From the NCBI GenBank assembly GCA_021741145.1, contig JAIOYK010000011.1:44412-108411 (forward strand): DNA of 64,000 nt. The letters run 5' to 3'. A model generated the notes under the pieces. That model was not told where the DNA came from. It ran no database searches and saw only the letters and a list, made by a program, of their open reading frames with translations. A program made the position numbers and the translations under genes. This document shows, in pieces, positions 37,145-47,076 of this stretch. This DNA comes from Rhodospirillum sp. Its GTDB lineage: Bacteria > Pseudomonadota > Alphaproteobacteria > Rhodospirillales > Rhodospirillaceae. Numbering within the stretch: position 1 is the stretch's first letter; every line of letters begins with the position of its first letter.

Positions 37145-38002
37145 TCAGCGTCCCGGGGCGGGCCGGAGAGCGGGTGCCACGGAGGCAAGGGATCGGAAAT
37201 GGGGAATGTCGCTGTTTACGATGTGGTCATTTAACCACCCGGTCAGAAAGTCGTCGACGAAGGTCGAAAGGGCAATTTCCCCATTCAACAGCCGGAGTGC
37301 CATCACACCGAGGTTGTCCAGAAGTTGGGCATGGTCACGGGCGTGGTCGTGGTTTCGTTTAGATTCATCGGGCTGGGTGCTCCAAAGGCCTTCTTCCAGT
37401 TTGAAATGGAGCACCGTCAGTTCGGCCAGGGAGTCCAATTGGACGGCGATATCCTCTCGCGGCGCGCTATCTGGTGTCGCGCGGAAGCGGGCCAGATGGC
37501 CGATCATGGCCTTGTGATGCTCGTCCAACCGGTCGATCCCCGTTTCCATCTTCCGGTTCCATTCGGTCAGGATATGCGTCCCATCGCTCGTCAGGCAGGG
37601 CCAGATATCGCTATCCTCCACCAGCTCATGTTCGAACAACAGATCGGAGATCTTTTCAAGGACCTCCATTGGCTGGGCCTTTGGGGCATAGGTCAGGGTC
37701 TCGACCATATCGGCGATGGTGTCGATCATGGCCGTATGGCGGCGGGCATGGCTGTCTAATTGGGCATAGCCATTGGCCCGAAGGATGATTTCCTCCAATC
37801 CCAGGTGGTTGCGTAGCGTTGTTACGAACGCTCGGAACAGGATGACGGCCTCGGAACGGCGGTCGGGCAGGCGCGATAGGCCACCGATCTCCACCAACTG
37901 GTTCATTATTCTTTGGTGGCCGTCGTCAATCAGTGCGTTGCCGCTACGTGGAATGTGAACCCTACTCATGACCATTGCTCTCATCTCATGGTTGTGATTC
38001 AT
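37145..38002 (-). CDS. Protein with two hemerythrin domains
   Basis: 285 residues, two helical di-iron domains in tandem. First domain: DDGHQRIM, HLGLEEIIL, HARRHTAM, LFEHELVEDSD. Second domain: DEHHKAMIG, HFKLEEGLW, HDHARDHAQLL and LNDHIVNSDIPHF, closer to the bacteriohemerythrin consensus. The histidine and glutamate iron ligands are largely present in both. Hemerythrins bind oxygen or nitric oxide, or store iron. The start could be any of the ATGs at 38002, 37975 or 37969; the first has only a weak ribosome binding site. It has no signal peptide. Confidence 0.87.
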   Translation of the reverse strand: MNHNHEMRAMVMSRVHIPRSGNALIDDGHQRIMNQLVEIGGLSRLPDRRSEAVILFRAFVTTLRNHLGLEEIILRANGYAQLDSHARRHTAMIDTIADMVETLTYAPKAQPMEVLEKISDLLFEHELVEDSDIWPCLTSDGTHILTEWNRKMETGIDRLDEHHKAMIGHLARFRATPDSAPREDIAVQLDSLAELTVLHFKLEEGLWSTQPDESKRNHDHARDHAQLLDNLGVMALRLLNGEIALSTFVDDFLTGWLNDHIVNSDIPHFRSLASVAPALRPAPGR

Positions 38003-38107
38003 GAATGAGCTTCAAGGTTAACCCATATTATTATTAATGCATTTGGGTATCTTCAAAAGAAGAGCAAGGTCCTTTGATGTCGATCATGGGAATTCGAGGG
38101 GGGGCGA

Positions 38108-40150
38108 TCAAAGATCCCCCCGGGCGAGGGCGCGGGCCAGGAAGCGGGCCGGGTGGAGAGCCTGTCGAACGTCTTCCTCCACGGGAAGGGCCAGGCCGGT
38201 TAAGGAGGCTGCTAGGATTTCCGCGGCGAGGGTCGCCGTTTGAAACCCCCTGGCCCCCAATCCTCCCAGGATCCACAGGTCCGGTTCATAGGCGTCGGGG
38301 ATCCTCCCCTCTGGCAGGAGTTGCCTCGGACCATGGCGGAGGGCGTCCAATACCTTGGCGGCCTGGGTTTGGGAAGCGGGGAGGGGGCCGACCAAGGGGC
38401 ATCGATCCAGAGTCCGCGCCCGGCGGGAAATCCGCGCTCGCCAGGGCTTTTGCGCCAGTCGGGCGGCTAAGGCGGGCAGGCGCTGGTTCAGCATCTCCAG
38501 AGAGTGGGCGTGGCTCGCTGGGTCGGGTTGGTCCCAACCGGGCTCCTCGGCCGAGGTCATGGGGTCATGGGAGGCGCCGAGGATTTGCAGGGGCGCGCCA
38601 TCGGATCCGGTGACCGGGGGCGAGAGATATCCGCCGAACGCGATGGGGTGGGGCGGCATGGGTTCTGGCGCGTCGAATAGGGAAATTTGGCCCCGGGTGA
38701 CCAGGGGCGCGGGTGTTCCGGTGGGTTGGAGTGGACCGGTTTGGGCTCCGGCGCAGAGGACGACGGCTTCGGCGATTTCCTCCCGGCCATCGGCGGCTTT
38801 CAGGAGCCACCCCCGCGGGACCCGGATCCTCTCGACGACCGAGAACCCTAGGCGCCGGGGGGTGTCCGCGGCCAGGGCGGCGCAGATTGCCGGGGGGAGA
38901 ATACAGCGGGCCGCGCCCATCCACAGGGCCGCGTCATCGTGGAAATCCGCTTGCCCCGTCCGCTGGGCTTGCTCCTCCGCCGTCGGATCGGCCAGCCAGT
39001 CCCCGGGCCAATCGAAGGCCTTCCCGACCTTGCGCTGGCGGACGGCGTCTCGGGCATTGATGGGGAGACTCAGCAGCCCCGCCGGGCCGACCCAGGGATC
39101 CAGGCCTTGGGCCGCCAAATCCTGGTAGACCCGCAGGGCATGAACCCAGGCCGCGGCGTGGAACCGACCGTCGGCGGACGGTTCCGCGTCGAGGCGGGGC
39201 ATGAACAGGCCCACCGGATTGCCCGAGGCTTCCCGGGCGATGGCCTCCCGGGCGTCCAGGAGGATCGGCGACAGGCCCGCGCGGCTCAGGGCCCGGGCCG
39301 CGGCGCATCCGGCGATTCCGGCACCAATCAGGGCTACCCGTGCCCCCCGGGGCAGGGGCCGTCCCCTCCACAGGGCCAGGCTCCGGCTGTCCACCGGGGG
39401 GGACCGCAGTGGCACCGCGGGCGAACCGTCCAAGCGGGCGGCGAAACAATGGTATTTCGATCCATGGCCTGGGCGGCGTTTAACGGAAAACCCCTGGGCC
39501 CTCAGGGCTCTCAGGGCTCGCCGGACCTCGCCGGCCGCCGTGAAGGAGGCTAGGCGGGCGCCGGGAGCCGACAGAGCAGCGATCCGGGCCAGGACGTTGG
39601 GTCGCCACATGTCCGGATTGACGGCCGGGGCGAACCCATCCAGATACCAGATATCCGCGGACAGGCCCGATAGGCCGTCGAGGATGACCCCCACCGGCCC
39701 CTGGGCGAGGATCAGGTCCACGTCGTCGTCCAGGGACACATGATGAAGTCCCGGTTGACGGGGCGGCAGGCGGTCCAGCAGGCGTGCCATCAGGTCCGGA
39801 GGGGCACCCGCGGAGGCGAGGATGGGACCCAGATCCATGGCGTCCAAGGGGGATCCTTCCACGGCGACATAGCGGAGGGCCGGACGGGGGCGGGGCAGGC
39901 GCCGCAGGGCATCCCAGCTCAGAAGGAAATTTCGTCCCGTGCCGAACCCCAGCTCACAGATCGTTACGTGAGTTCGCTCCCGCCATGCGGCGGGAAAGTC
40001 CGCTCCCCCCAGAAATACATGGCGTCCCTCGGCGAGGCCATTGCCCGGCGGGAAGTCGGTGTCTCCATGGTGGCCATTCCGAGGCGTACCGTCGGGGTCG
40101 ATGGATAGGGAGGGCCGGGGCAAGGTCCAATGGGGGAAGAGGCGGGACAT
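38108..40150 (-). CDS. mnmC: tRNA 5-methylaminomethyl-2-thiouridine biosynthesis bifunctional protein MnmC
   Basis: 680 residues with both halves of MnmC. The N-terminal methyltransferase has ICELGFGTGRNFLLSW and WYLDGFAPAVNPDMW; the C-terminal FAD oxidoreductase begins with RVALIGAGIAGCAAARALS near residue 270. The oxidase removes the carboxymethyl group from cmnm5s2U34 and the methyltransferase then makes mnm5s2U at the wobble position of tRNAs such as tRNA-Glu(UUC), whose gene lies 3 kb away. Base composition is very high in G+C. TCAGGAAGGATC is a possible but distant ribosome binding site. Confidence 0.94.
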   Translation of the reverse strand: MSRLFPHWTLPRPSLSIDPDGTPRNGHHGDTDFPPGNGLAEGRHVFLGGADFPAAWRERTHVTICELGFGTGRNFLLSWDALRRLPRPRPALRYVAVEGSPLDAMDLGPILASAGAPPDLMARLLDRLPPRQPGLHHVSLDDDVDLILAQGPVGVILDGLSGLSADIWYLDGFAPAVNPDMWRPNVLARIAALSAPGARLASFTAAGEVRRALRALRAQGFSVKRRPGHGSKYHCFAARLDGSPAVPLRSPPVDSRSLALWRGRPLPRGARVALIGAGIAGCAAARALSRAGLSPILLDAREAIAREASGNPVGLFMPRLDAEPSADGRFHAAAWVHALRVYQDLAAQGLDPWVGPAGLLSLPINARDAVRQRKVGKAFDWPGDWLADPTAEEQAQRTGQADFHDDAALWMGAARCILPPAICAALAADTPRRLGFSVVERIRVPRGWLLKAADGREEIAEAVVLCAGAQTGPLQPTGTPAPLVTRGQISLFDAPEPMPPHPIAFGGYLSPPVTGSDGAPLQILGASHDPMTSAEEPGWDQPDPASHAHSLEMLNQRLPALAARLAQKPWRARISRRARTLDRCPLVGPLPASQTQAAKVLDALRHGPRQLLPEGRIPDAYEPDLWILGGLGARGFQTATLAAEILAASLTGLALPVEEDVRQALHPARFLARALARGDL

Positions 40151-40548
40151 GGGACGGATTGATCCTTCCTGAGGGGCCTGGGTCCGATGCGTGAACCTGT
40201 GGAGTTGATTAATTCTATTCGAGTCCCATGCGTCAAGGATTGGAAGAGCAAAGACTCCATGATCAATTTATGTTCTTTTGAATCTACAAATATTCTTAAA
40301 ATGGAAGTAGTATTTCTATATATAGCGTATGATATGCTTTATATTGTAGTGTATTTTGATGTATGTTAAGTATTGGATATTTTCTTGTGTTCTGTATACC
40401 CTGCGCGGATCTCTCTGTCATTTTCATTTCGTTACGCGTATGGTTTCCACGGCTGAAATGATGGAAGTCACCGCGTATTGGATCCCCGGCGGTGACGGAA
40501 ATCCACAACGGTTTAAAATGCGCGGGACTCCATGGATGGGTTGCGAAG
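40151..40548. other. A+T-rich intergenic island
   Basis: 398 bases. The stretch 40200-40440 is far richer in A and T than its surroundings (TATATATAGCG, TTTATATTGTAG and similar). It contains no convincing gene; a 60-codon frame at 40187 has no start signal. It may hold a strong promoter for the deoxyribosyltransferase gene, a nucleoid-protein target, or a remnant of foreign DNA. Confidence 0.5.
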
Positions 40549-41124
40549 ATGAGGCTTTATCTTGCCGGACCCGATGTATTCGAAGCAGATCCCCTCTCGG
40601 TCGCGGGTCGGTTGAAGGACGCATGCGCGGCACGGGGATTTGATGGGGTTTTCCCACTTGATTCCGGCCTGAGTCTGGCCGAGATGGGAAAGTCCTGTCA
40701 GGCGGACGCCATCTATCGGGCCAATATCGATCTTATTCAAAGTTGCGACGGACTTGTCGCGAATATGGCGCCCTTCCGAGGTCCGTCCATGGACGTGGGG
40801 ACGGCCTTCGAGATGGGCTATGCGTCGGCCCTTGACCTGCCGGTGATCGGGTATAGCGACTTGGGAGCGGGAACCTATCTGGACCGGGTCCTGATCCAGT
40901 ACCGGGGATGCCTCATCCAGCGCGATGGCCGCTGGTGGGACTCCGACGGTCTGGAGGTCGAAGATTTCGGTCTCTTGGACAATCTGATGATGTGCTGCGC
41001 GGCCGACGCCATTACCCATGGCTTGGATCAGGCGCTGATCGCGATGCGCTATGTGATGACGACCCGGAAGGAACGGGGGGGTGAGTCAAGCAAGGGGACT
41101 TGGCGGGGTACCGTTCAGGACTAG
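40549..41124 (+). CDS. Nucleoside 2-deoxyribosyltransferase-like protein
   Basis: 191 residues. MRLYLAGPDVFEADP at the N-terminus and NIDLIQSCDGLVANMAPFRG followed by DVGTAFEMGYA match the nucleoside 2-deoxyribosyltransferase family; the glutamate in TAFEMGYA is the catalytic nucleophile position. The family exchanges bases on 2'-deoxynucleosides in purine and pyrimidine salvage, and relatives include 5-hydroxymethyl-dNMP hydrolases. ATG 40549 is chosen because the family starts with this motif; upstream in-frame ATG 40492 would add 19 atypical residues. It converges with the Nudix gene; the stops overlap by four bases. Confidence 0.88.
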   Translation: MRLYLAGPDVFEADPLSVAGRLKDACAARGFDGVFPLDSGLSLAEMGKSCQADAIYRANIDLIQSCDGLVANMAPFRGPSMDVGTAFEMGYASALDLPVIGYSDLGAGTYLDRVLIQYRGCLIQRDGRWWDSDGLEVEDFGLLDNLMMCCAADAITHGLDQALIAMRYVMTTRKERGGESSKGTWRGTVQD

Positions 41125-41738
41125 GCCCATTTGATCCGCAGCTCGGTCCGGTTGAGGGTGAACCATTGGGCGGCGATCAGACAGGTGCCGTTGGTGATTG
41201 TGCCGTCCCGGACCATGGCGAGGAAGCGGTCGGCGTCCAACACAACGACCCGAATGTCTTCCCCCTCCTCTGGAAGGCCGTGGATACCACCGGCTCCTTC
41301 GCTATCCACCCGGCCGCAAAAGAAGGTGACGCTTTCCGTCATCACACCGGGTGAAACCAGGGTGTGGGCGAAGCGAATCACCTCGCTTGGCGCCAGTCCA
41401 CATTCCTCCACGCTTTCCCGGCGGGCCACGGTCTCCGCGTCCTCTCCCGCGTCGATGATCCCGGCGACGATTTCCAGGAGCCAAGGGTTGTCCATACCCG
41501 TGTCCCAAGCCGCGGGTCGGAACTGTTCGATCAGCACCACCCGATCCCGGGGCGCGTCGTAGAGCAGAATGGCCGCGGCGTTGCCCCGGTTGATGACCTC
41601 CCGTTGGATCTCCGGTCCCATGCCTCCGGCGTATTGCTCGTGGCGCAGGCGGATCTGGTCAACCTTAATGTACCCGTTGGCGACGCGTTTCCGTTCGGTA
41701 ACGGTTACCTGGGACGGGTGGAAGCTGTCCTTGGTCAT
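41121..41738 (-). CDS. ADP-ribose pyrophosphatase-type Nudix hydrolase
   Basis: 205 residues. A perfect Nudix box is present: GIIDAGEDAETVARRESVEE then CGL (G-x5-E-x7-R-E-x2-E-E-x-G). The preceding LIEQFRPAAWDTG and the SPGVMTESVTFF element indicate the NudF group that hydrolyses ADP-ribose and similar nucleotide sugars. Cytosolic, magnesium-dependent. ATG 41738 is preceded by a weak site (AAGGCCCTTTTCC). Its 3' end overlaps the convergent deoxyribosyltransferase-like gene, and both could work in nucleotide housekeeping. Confidence 0.92.
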   Translation of the reverse strand: MTKDSFHPSQVTVTERKRVANGYIKVDQIRLRHEQYAGGMGPEIQREVINRGNAAAILLYDAPRDRVVLIEQFRPAAWDTGMDNPWLLEIVAGIIDAGEDAETVARRESVEECGLAPSEVIRFAHTLVSPGVMTESVTFFCGRVDSEGAGGIHGLPEEGEDIRVVVLDADRFLAMVRDGTITNGTCLIAAQWFTLNRTELRIKWA

Positions 41739-41785
41739 GGAAAAGGGCCTTGGCTCTGGATTGAAAATCCGGATAGGAGATGGGG

Positions 41786-42424
41786 TCAGGCGAGGTGGCG
41801 GTTGACTTCCCCGACCAGGGCCAGGATCTCCTCCGCCGCGCGCGACCGGCGGTCGGTCTCGACGACTCCCCGGCCCTCCATCATACTCGTTGCGAAGGCC
41901 GTCCGGTTGCCGAGGCGGGTTTCTGCGATGGGCAACGCGTCGGCGCGCAGCTTGGCTTCGATTATTTCCGGCAGCTTGCCCCTGGGCGGGACCCGATTCA
42001 GAACCAGCAGGGGAGCTGTCCGTTCCTTGCGCGCCATGTCAAGGGTGGCGGCGGTGGCCCAGAGATCCATGGGACTGGGTTGGATGGGAACCAGAAGGAT
42101 ATCCCCGGCCCGGACCGCGGCTTTGGCTTCCGTTTCAGCGTGGGGAGGCGTATCCACCACCACGACATCAAAGACGTCCCGCAGCCTGTCCAGTTCCGTG
42201 GCCAAGCGCCACCCCGCGACGTCCGACAGGTGCAAACGGGTCCCGCCTTCACCTAGGGTCCGCACCCGTTCCGCATGCCAAGCCGCCAGACTGCCTTGGG
42301 GATCAATGTCGACCACGGCGACGGACTTTCCCTCGACCGCGAAGGTGACGGCCAACTGGGCCGCCAGGGTTGTTTTCCCGGCACCACCCTTCTGTTGAGC
42401 GATGGTAATGACACGCGCGGCCAT
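41786..42424 (-). CDS. ParA-family ATPase, orphan
   Basis: 212 residues with the deviant Walker A motif QQKGGAGKTT at 10-19, DIDPQGS (Walker A') and VVVDTPPH (Walker B). These are ParA/MinD-type ATPases that position DNA, plasmids or protein clusters on the nucleoid or membrane. There is no parB or parS nearby, so it is not the main chromosomal segregation pair. Orphan ParAs often place chemoreceptor arrays, carboxysomes or cellulose machines; a chemoreceptor-like gene lies 2.4 kb away but is not in an operon with it. The ATG follows GGGGGGAAACCCAGCC. Confidence 0.92.
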   Translation of the reverse strand: MAARVITIAQQKGGAGKTTLAAQLAVTFAVEGKSVAVVDIDPQGSLAAWHAERVRTLGEGGTRLHLSDVAGWRLATELDRLRDVFDVVVVDTPPHAETEAKAAVRAGDILLVPIQPSPMDLWATAATLDMARKERTAPLLVLNRVPPRGKLPEIIEAKLRADALPIAETRLGNRTAFATSMMEGRGVVETDRRSRAAEEILALVGEVNRHLA

Positions 42425-42716
42425 GGCTGGGTTTCCCCCCTTTGGTTGGCTCGAAGGAACGCGTTGGCTCCAAGGAACCTCGGACGATCCGGGACCCGGG
42501 ACCCCCGGCGCCTCAGGCTAAGCAAGGCTCCAGGGGAACACAAAGGGTTTTTCGCACCGCAGTCCGGGAGGCTGGCGTCTCCCCTCTAATATCTCGTGGC
42601 TCCGCGGGTTGCGGCCCCGGACAGCGCGCGCGTTGCAACGGCGGCGACCCTGGGCTACAAAGGCCGACCGCGCGACCCACGCGCCATTTTCCATTCTTTA
42701 TGATTCGGAGCGAGTC
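42425..42716. other. Divergent gap between parA-like and ettA, no gene
   Basis: 292 bases of unremarkable high-G+C sequence. It should hold the promoters of both genes but no clear boxes, operator or hairpin could be picked out. Confidence 0.4.
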
Positions 42717-44396
42717 ATGGCCGCCTATCAGTACGTCTACGTGATGAAAAACCTGAGCAAGGTTTATCCAGGGGGACGGGAAATCCTGAAGGGCCTTTCG
42801 CTGTCCTTCCTGCCCGGCGCCAAGATCGGTGTGCTGGGTCCCAACGGCGCCGGTAAATCCACGGTCCTGCGGATCATGGCCGGGCTCGACACTGACTTCG
42901 GGGGCGAGGCTTGGTCCGCGGACGGGGTCAAGGTCGGTTATCTGGCCCAGGAGCCGGAGCTGGACGATAGCAAGACCGTGATGGACAACATCATGGATGG
43001 CGTCGGCCCCATGAAGGCGCTCCTCGACCGGTTCGAGGAAGTCAGCATGAAGTTCGGAGACGTTTCCGACGATGACGAAATGAATGCCCTGATCGCCGAA
43101 CAGGGCGAACTACAGGAGCAGATTGACGCAGCGGATGGCTGGGACCTCCAGCGTCAAGTGGAAATTGCCATGGACGCCCTGCGCTGCCCGCCCGGTGACG
43201 CCAAGGTGGACAAGTTGTCCGGCGGTGAAAAGCGCCGGGTGGCGCTTTGCCGCCTGCTGCTGTCCAAACCCGACATGCTGCTGCTTGACGAACCGACCAA
43301 CCATCTGGACGCGGAATCCGTGGGTTGGCTGGAGCGCTTCCTCCACGACTTTCCAGGGACTGTCGTGGCCATCACCCACGATCGGTATTTCCTGGACAAC
43401 GTCGCGGGCTGGATCCTGGAAGTCGACCGTGGCCGGGGTATTCCTTACGAGGGCAATTATTCCACCTACCTGGAAAACAAGCAAAAGCGTTTGGAGCAGG
43501 AATCCCGGGAAGAGGGCGCCAAGCAGAAGACGATTTCCCGGGAACTGGAGTGGATCCGTCAGTCGCCCAAGGCCCGCCAATCCAAGAGCAAGGCCCGCAT
43601 CACCGCTTACGAGAACCTGGTGGCCGAGGCCGGAAACCAGAAGGTCGACATGGCCCAGATCGTCATCCCCATCGCCGAGCGCCTGGGTGGCGTGGTGATC
43701 GAGGCCGATCACCTGACCAAGGGGTTCGCGGACCGCCTGCTGATCGAGGATTTGAACTTCCGTCTACCCCCAGGCGGCATTGTTGGGGTGATCGGCGCGA
43801 ACGGCGCTGGTAAGTCCACTCTGTTCAAGATGATCACCGGCAACGAAACGCCCGATAGCGGCGACATCCGCGTTGGTGAGACTGTCAAGCTGGGTTATGT
43901 GGATCAAAGCCGAGATTCCTTGGATCCGAATAAGACGGTTTGGCAGGAAATCTCCGACGGCCAGGACGAACTGGACCTGGGAAAACGCAAGATTCCCAGC
44001 CGGGCCTATGTGGGACAGTTCAATTTCAAGGGTGCCGACCAGCAGAAGAAGGTGGGCATTCTCTCCGGTGGGGAACGCAACCGCGTCCATCTGGCCAAGA
44101 TGCTGAAGTCCGGCGCCAACGTCCTGATGCTCGACGAACCGACCAATGACCTGGACGTGGAAACCCTCCGCGCCCTGGAAGAGGCCCTGTTGGACTTCGC
44201 CGGGTGCGCCGTGGTTATCTCGCATGATCGCTGGTTCCTGGATCGCATCGCGACCCACATCCTCGCCTTCGAGGGGGATTCCCATGTGGAATGGTTCGAG
44301 GGCAACTTCGAATCCTACGAGGAAGACAAAAAGCGCCGCTTGGGCGCCGACGCCGACCAGCCCCACCGCCTCAAATACAAGCCGCTGACCCGCTAA
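42717..44396 (+). CDS. ettA: Energy-dependent translational throttle protein EttA (ABC-F)
   Basis: 559 residues, two ABC ATPase domains without membrane segments. Walker A motifs are GPNGAGKST and GANGAGKST; signature motifs are [14 protein letters not shown] and [14 protein letters not shown]; the linker between them holds a basic segment ([17 protein letters not shown]). EttA binds the ribosomal E site and gates entry into the elongation cycle according to ATP level. ATG 42717 follows CGGAGCGAGTC; the longer frame to 42609 is not supported. A hairpin follows the gene at 44441. Confidence 0.95.
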   Translation: MAAYQYVYVMKNLSKVYPGGREILKGLSLSFLPGAKIGVLGPNGAGKSTVLRIMAGLDTDFGGEAWSADGVKVGYLAQEPELDDSKTVMDNIMDGVGPMKALLDRFEEVSMKFGDVSDDDEMNALIAEQGELQEQIDAADGWDLQRQVEIAMDALRCPPGDAKVDKLSGGEKRRVALCRLLLSKPDMLLLDEPTNHLDAESVGWLERFLHDFPGTVVAITHDRYFLDNVAGWILEVDRGRGIPYEGNYSTYLENKQKRLEQESREEGAKQKTISRELEWIRQSPKARQSKSKARITAYENLVAEAGNQKVDMAQIVIPIAERLGGVVIEADHLTKGFADRLLIEDLNFRLPPGGIVGVIGANGAGKSTLFKMITGNETPDSGDIRVGETVKLGYVDQSRDSLDPNKTVWQEISDGQDELDLGKRKIPSRAYVGQFNFKGADQQKKVGILSGGERNRVHLAKMLKSGANVLMLDEPTNDLDVETLRALEEALLDFAGCAVVISHDRWFLDRIATHILAFEGDSHVEWFEGNFESYEEDKKRRLGADADQPHRLKYKPLTR

Positions 44397-44440
44397 GCTT
44401 CCAAGCATGGCGCGATCTTGACGCGTGTTTGATCAAGGAA

Positions 44441-44466
44441 AGGGCGGTTCCAAAAGGAGCCGCCCT
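44441..44466 (+). terminator. Possible terminator after ettA
   Basis: AGGGCGGTTCC and GGAGCCGCCCT form an 11-bp stem with one G-U pair around AAAA, 44 bases after the ettA stop. The T content after the stem is low, so efficiency is uncertain. Confidence 0.55.
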
Positions 44467-44806
44467 GCTTCGTGGGACGGGGGCTTTCCGCTTGGGTTTC
44501 ATCCCTTGGCCTGGGCCTAAACCGATGACCAATCGATTCGTCCAGTCCACCACTCCTCATTTCGAGTCAGAATAATAATCCTTGATCGAAAGGGTTCATT
44601 CTTTGGTGCCGAAAGGAGACAAATTTGTTTAGATTTCCGCGCATAAGTGTGAAGTACCTGCATAAGAGTTATGGTTAATAATCATTTTTATTCCGCATGT
44701 GCGAAATCAGTAGTGACAAAATCAGATGGTCGCTCCATCGTTTGAATTGTGAAGGGTTCATGACCCCACGTTCCGGCTTCACGTTCAAGCATGGAGATCC
44801 AAAAAA
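44467..44806. other. Leader region of the chemoreceptor-like gene
   Basis: 340 bases without a gene. The part 44570-44740 is A+T-rich and the likely promoter region of the downstream gene; no clear -24/-12 or -35/-10 pair is certain. Confidence 0.4.
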
Positions 44807-45925
44807 ATGAATGCTATCAATCCATTAGTAATTGATCGGTCTCCGCGGGAAGAGACTCTTGAGGGTGCCAATCGCGAGATGTTGCGTCCAGAGACGATCA
44901 TCGATCTGGCCGCGGGTGTCCGCGAAACCACCGAGGATAAACTGACCGCCATCAAGGCGGTCACGGCGCGTACCAAGATCCTTGCCCTGAATGCTCTGAT
45001 CGAGAGCTCGCGTGCGGGCGAGCATGGACGGGGTTTCGCCGTTGTCGCGGACGAGGTGAAGCGCATTTCCACCGAGATCGCCGAGATCGCCGGGGATTTA
45101 GGAAATGAACTGTCGGGAAAGGTGGAGAACCTGGAGCGCCTGGGCCGGCTGATCATCCAGGATTTGCGGGAACAGCGAGAATACAGCCTGAGCACCCGCC
45201 TGACCGACCTGTCCCTGAACGCCGTTGAACTGATCGACCGCAATCTTTACGAGCGGACCTGCGATGTCCGTTGGTGGGCAACGGACAGCGCCGTGGTCCG
45301 CTGTCTCGAGGACCCCAACGAGGAACTCCTGACTTTTGCGTCCAAACGGCTTGGCGTTATCTTGTCTGCCTATACGGTCTATCTGGATCTGTGGATCTGC
45401 GATGCCCAAGGGCGGGTGGTCGCCAATGGACGCCCGGGTCGCTATCCGGTCAAGGGAATGGACGTATCCGGCGCCGCCTGGTTTCGGGAGGCCATGGACA
45501 CCAAGTCCGGCGACGAATATGCCGTGGCCGACATCGCTCGTGTTGGTGCCCTGGAGAATATGCCCGTCGCCACCTATTCCACGGCGATCCGGGCCGATGG
45601 GGAGACCCATGGCGCCCCCCTTGGGGTTCTGGGGATCCACTTCGATTGGGGACCCCAGGCCGAGGCCATCGTCGATGGTGTCCGCTTGGATCGGGATGAA
45701 GTGGACCGTTCCCGGGTGATGTTGTTGGATGCCAAGTTCCGGGTCATCGCCAGTACGGGCAATAAGGGCCTGCTGACCGAAACCTTTGATCTGCGCTCCG
45801 AGGAACGGCATTCCGGGCACTACCGAAGGGCCGATGGTTCCCTGGTGGGGTTTCACCGGACTCCGGGATACGAGACCTACGGTGGTTTGGGCTGGTACGG
45901 CTGCATTGTTCAAGCTCCCGAATGA
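44807..45925 (+). CDS. Soluble chemoreceptor-like protein: short MCP signalling domain then PAS/Cache-type sensor
   Basis: 372 residues, no membrane helix. Residues about 25-110 are a shortened methyl-accepting chemotaxis signalling hairpin, with the tip [21 protein letters not shown] and the following [15 protein letters not shown]. The C-terminal 220 residues form a single sensor domain ([64 protein letters not shown]) resembling a Cache/PAS-like fold. In normal receptors the sensor precedes the signalling domain; here the order is reversed and the hairpin is short. GGAGATCC precedes ATG 44807. It may bind CheW/CheA or act on another partner. Confidence 0.8.
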   Translation: MNAINPLVIDRSPREETLEGANREMLRPETIIDLAAGVRETTEDKLTAIKAVTARTKILALNALIESSRAGEHGRGFAVVADEVKRISTEIAEIAGDLGNELSGKVENLERLGRLIIQDLREQREYSLSTRLTDLSLNAVELIDRNLYERTCDVRWWATDSAVVRCLEDPNEELLTFASKRLGVILSAYTVYLDLWICDAQGRVVANGRPGRYPVKGMDVSGAAWFREAMDTKSGDEYAVADIARVGALENMPVATYSTAIRADGETHGAPLGVLGIHFDWGPQAEAIVDGVRLDRDEVDRSRVMLLDAKFRVIASTGNKGLLTETFDLRSEERHSGHYRRADGSLVGFHRTPGYETYGGLGWYGCIVQAPE

Positions 45926-46215
45926 TTGATTGGGTCGGTTTACTGAACCGCGTATCCCTTTCGAACCGGTGCGGGGAACCGCTCCGGTTCGGGACGGCAA
46001 TTTCCGGTTAAATGGTCGGGATAGGGAATGAGGTCTTCGCCCTAGCGTACCGATGCTTTCAAAAAATTCGTCGTCCGGTGCACGATGTTTTTGTTTATGC
46101 ATCATCCTTCCAAACTCCGGCTGAAGCGTTCGGTTGGGTCGATGCACGAGCCGGTTTTGAGACCCTTCGGGCGGTGACCGTTCGGCTTCTTGTCTTACAT
46201 GAAAAAGTCGCGCAT
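45926..46215. other. Gap between convergent genes, no gene
   Basis: 290 bases between the end of the chemoreceptor-like gene and the bidirectional terminator next to mlaC. Nothing recognisable. Confidence 0.45.
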
Positions 46216-46247
46216 GAAAAAACCCCGCTGAAGCGGGGCTTTTTTTG
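46216..46247. terminator. Bidirectional intrinsic terminator
   Basis: CCCCGC-TGAA-GCGGGG (46223-46238) is flanked by AAAAAA on the left and TTTTTTT on the right, so it can end transcripts from both directions: the chemoreceptor-like gene (plus) and mlaC (minus). Confidence 0.9.
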
Positions 46248-46271
46248 GGGTCTGGCGGAAGGGGGACGGGG

Positions 46272-46907
46272 CTACCCTTGTTTGGCCCGCAGGTCCTCGA
46301 TCTTGGCTTTCAGAACATCGTTCAAGCCTGTCATGGAACCGGTGTTCTTCAGGACGGCCTTGTATTCGCTCTGGAAAGTCAGGGCCAAGCTGACTCCTTC
46401 CACCTTCAGATCAATCACGCCCAGTTTACCATTGTTGTCGCGCAGGACCCAGATGACCTGCAACGGCTTCTCGCCTTCCTTGCCAATATTGGTGGTCACC
46501 TCGTGGATGGTGCCGCCCCGGGTTTCCCGGCTACTGGTGTTGGTGACATTGATCTTCTGGCCGCCGTATTCGTTGAAGCGTGACCCCCAGTTGATCACGT
46601 TCAGGTCCCTGAAAAGGGATTGGAATTCGGTCTGCTCCGCCTCGGTGGCCTTCTTCCAGTAGCCACCGACAACGAACCGGGAGATGAAATCCAGGTCAAA
46701 GGCGGAATTGAGCAGGTCGTCGAAACGCGCCACCTTCTCCTCGGGGGAGACTTCGGCCTTCAGGATGCCATCAATGGCCAAGCGGCTCAATTCCTGGACG
46801 AAGGCCGAGGGATTGGACGGCAATTCCATCGCGAAGGAGGGATTGGCGGCACCGAACATCAAACCTAGCGCCATCAGGGACGCTATGACGCGTTTTGCGA
46901 AGTACAT
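46272..46907 (-). CDS. mlaC: Phospholipid-binding protein MlaC (Ttg2D) family
   Basis: 211 residues with an N-terminal signal peptide (cleavage likely after NPSFA, residue 26). The body matches the MlaC/toluene-tolerance Ttg2D family: FVQELSRLAIDGIL, VARFDDLLNSAFDLDFISRFVVG, WVLRDNNGKLGVIDLKVEGVS. The periplasmic protein shuttles phospholipids between the outer and inner membrane to keep outer-membrane asymmetry. The other mla genes are not in the window. A strong terminator lies just after the stop. AACGAGAGGGTTC lies before the ATG. Confidence 0.92.
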   Translation of the reverse strand: MYFAKRVIASLMALGLMFGAANPSFAMELPSNPSAFVQELSRLAIDGILKAEVSPEEKVARFDDLLNSAFDLDFISRFVVGGYWKKATEAEQTEFQSLFRDLNVINWGSRFNEYGGQKINVTNTSSRETRGGTIHEVTTNIGKEGEKPLQVIWVLRDNNGKLGVIDLKVEGVSLALTFQSEYKAVLKNTGSMTGLNDVLKAKIEDLRAKQG

Positions 46908-47076
46908 GAACCCTCTCGTTTGGATTTACGCGGCCGGTGCCACGGGATGAAGTCAAGTAAAGAGTGGGTATCATGGATGGGGTCGAAGCGCTACCCCCGC
47001 GAAGGTGTTCAGACACCATGTGACCGCCGGATTTCCTTCAACTCTGCCAGAAGGTGGGGTTTTTCAAGGAATTCCC

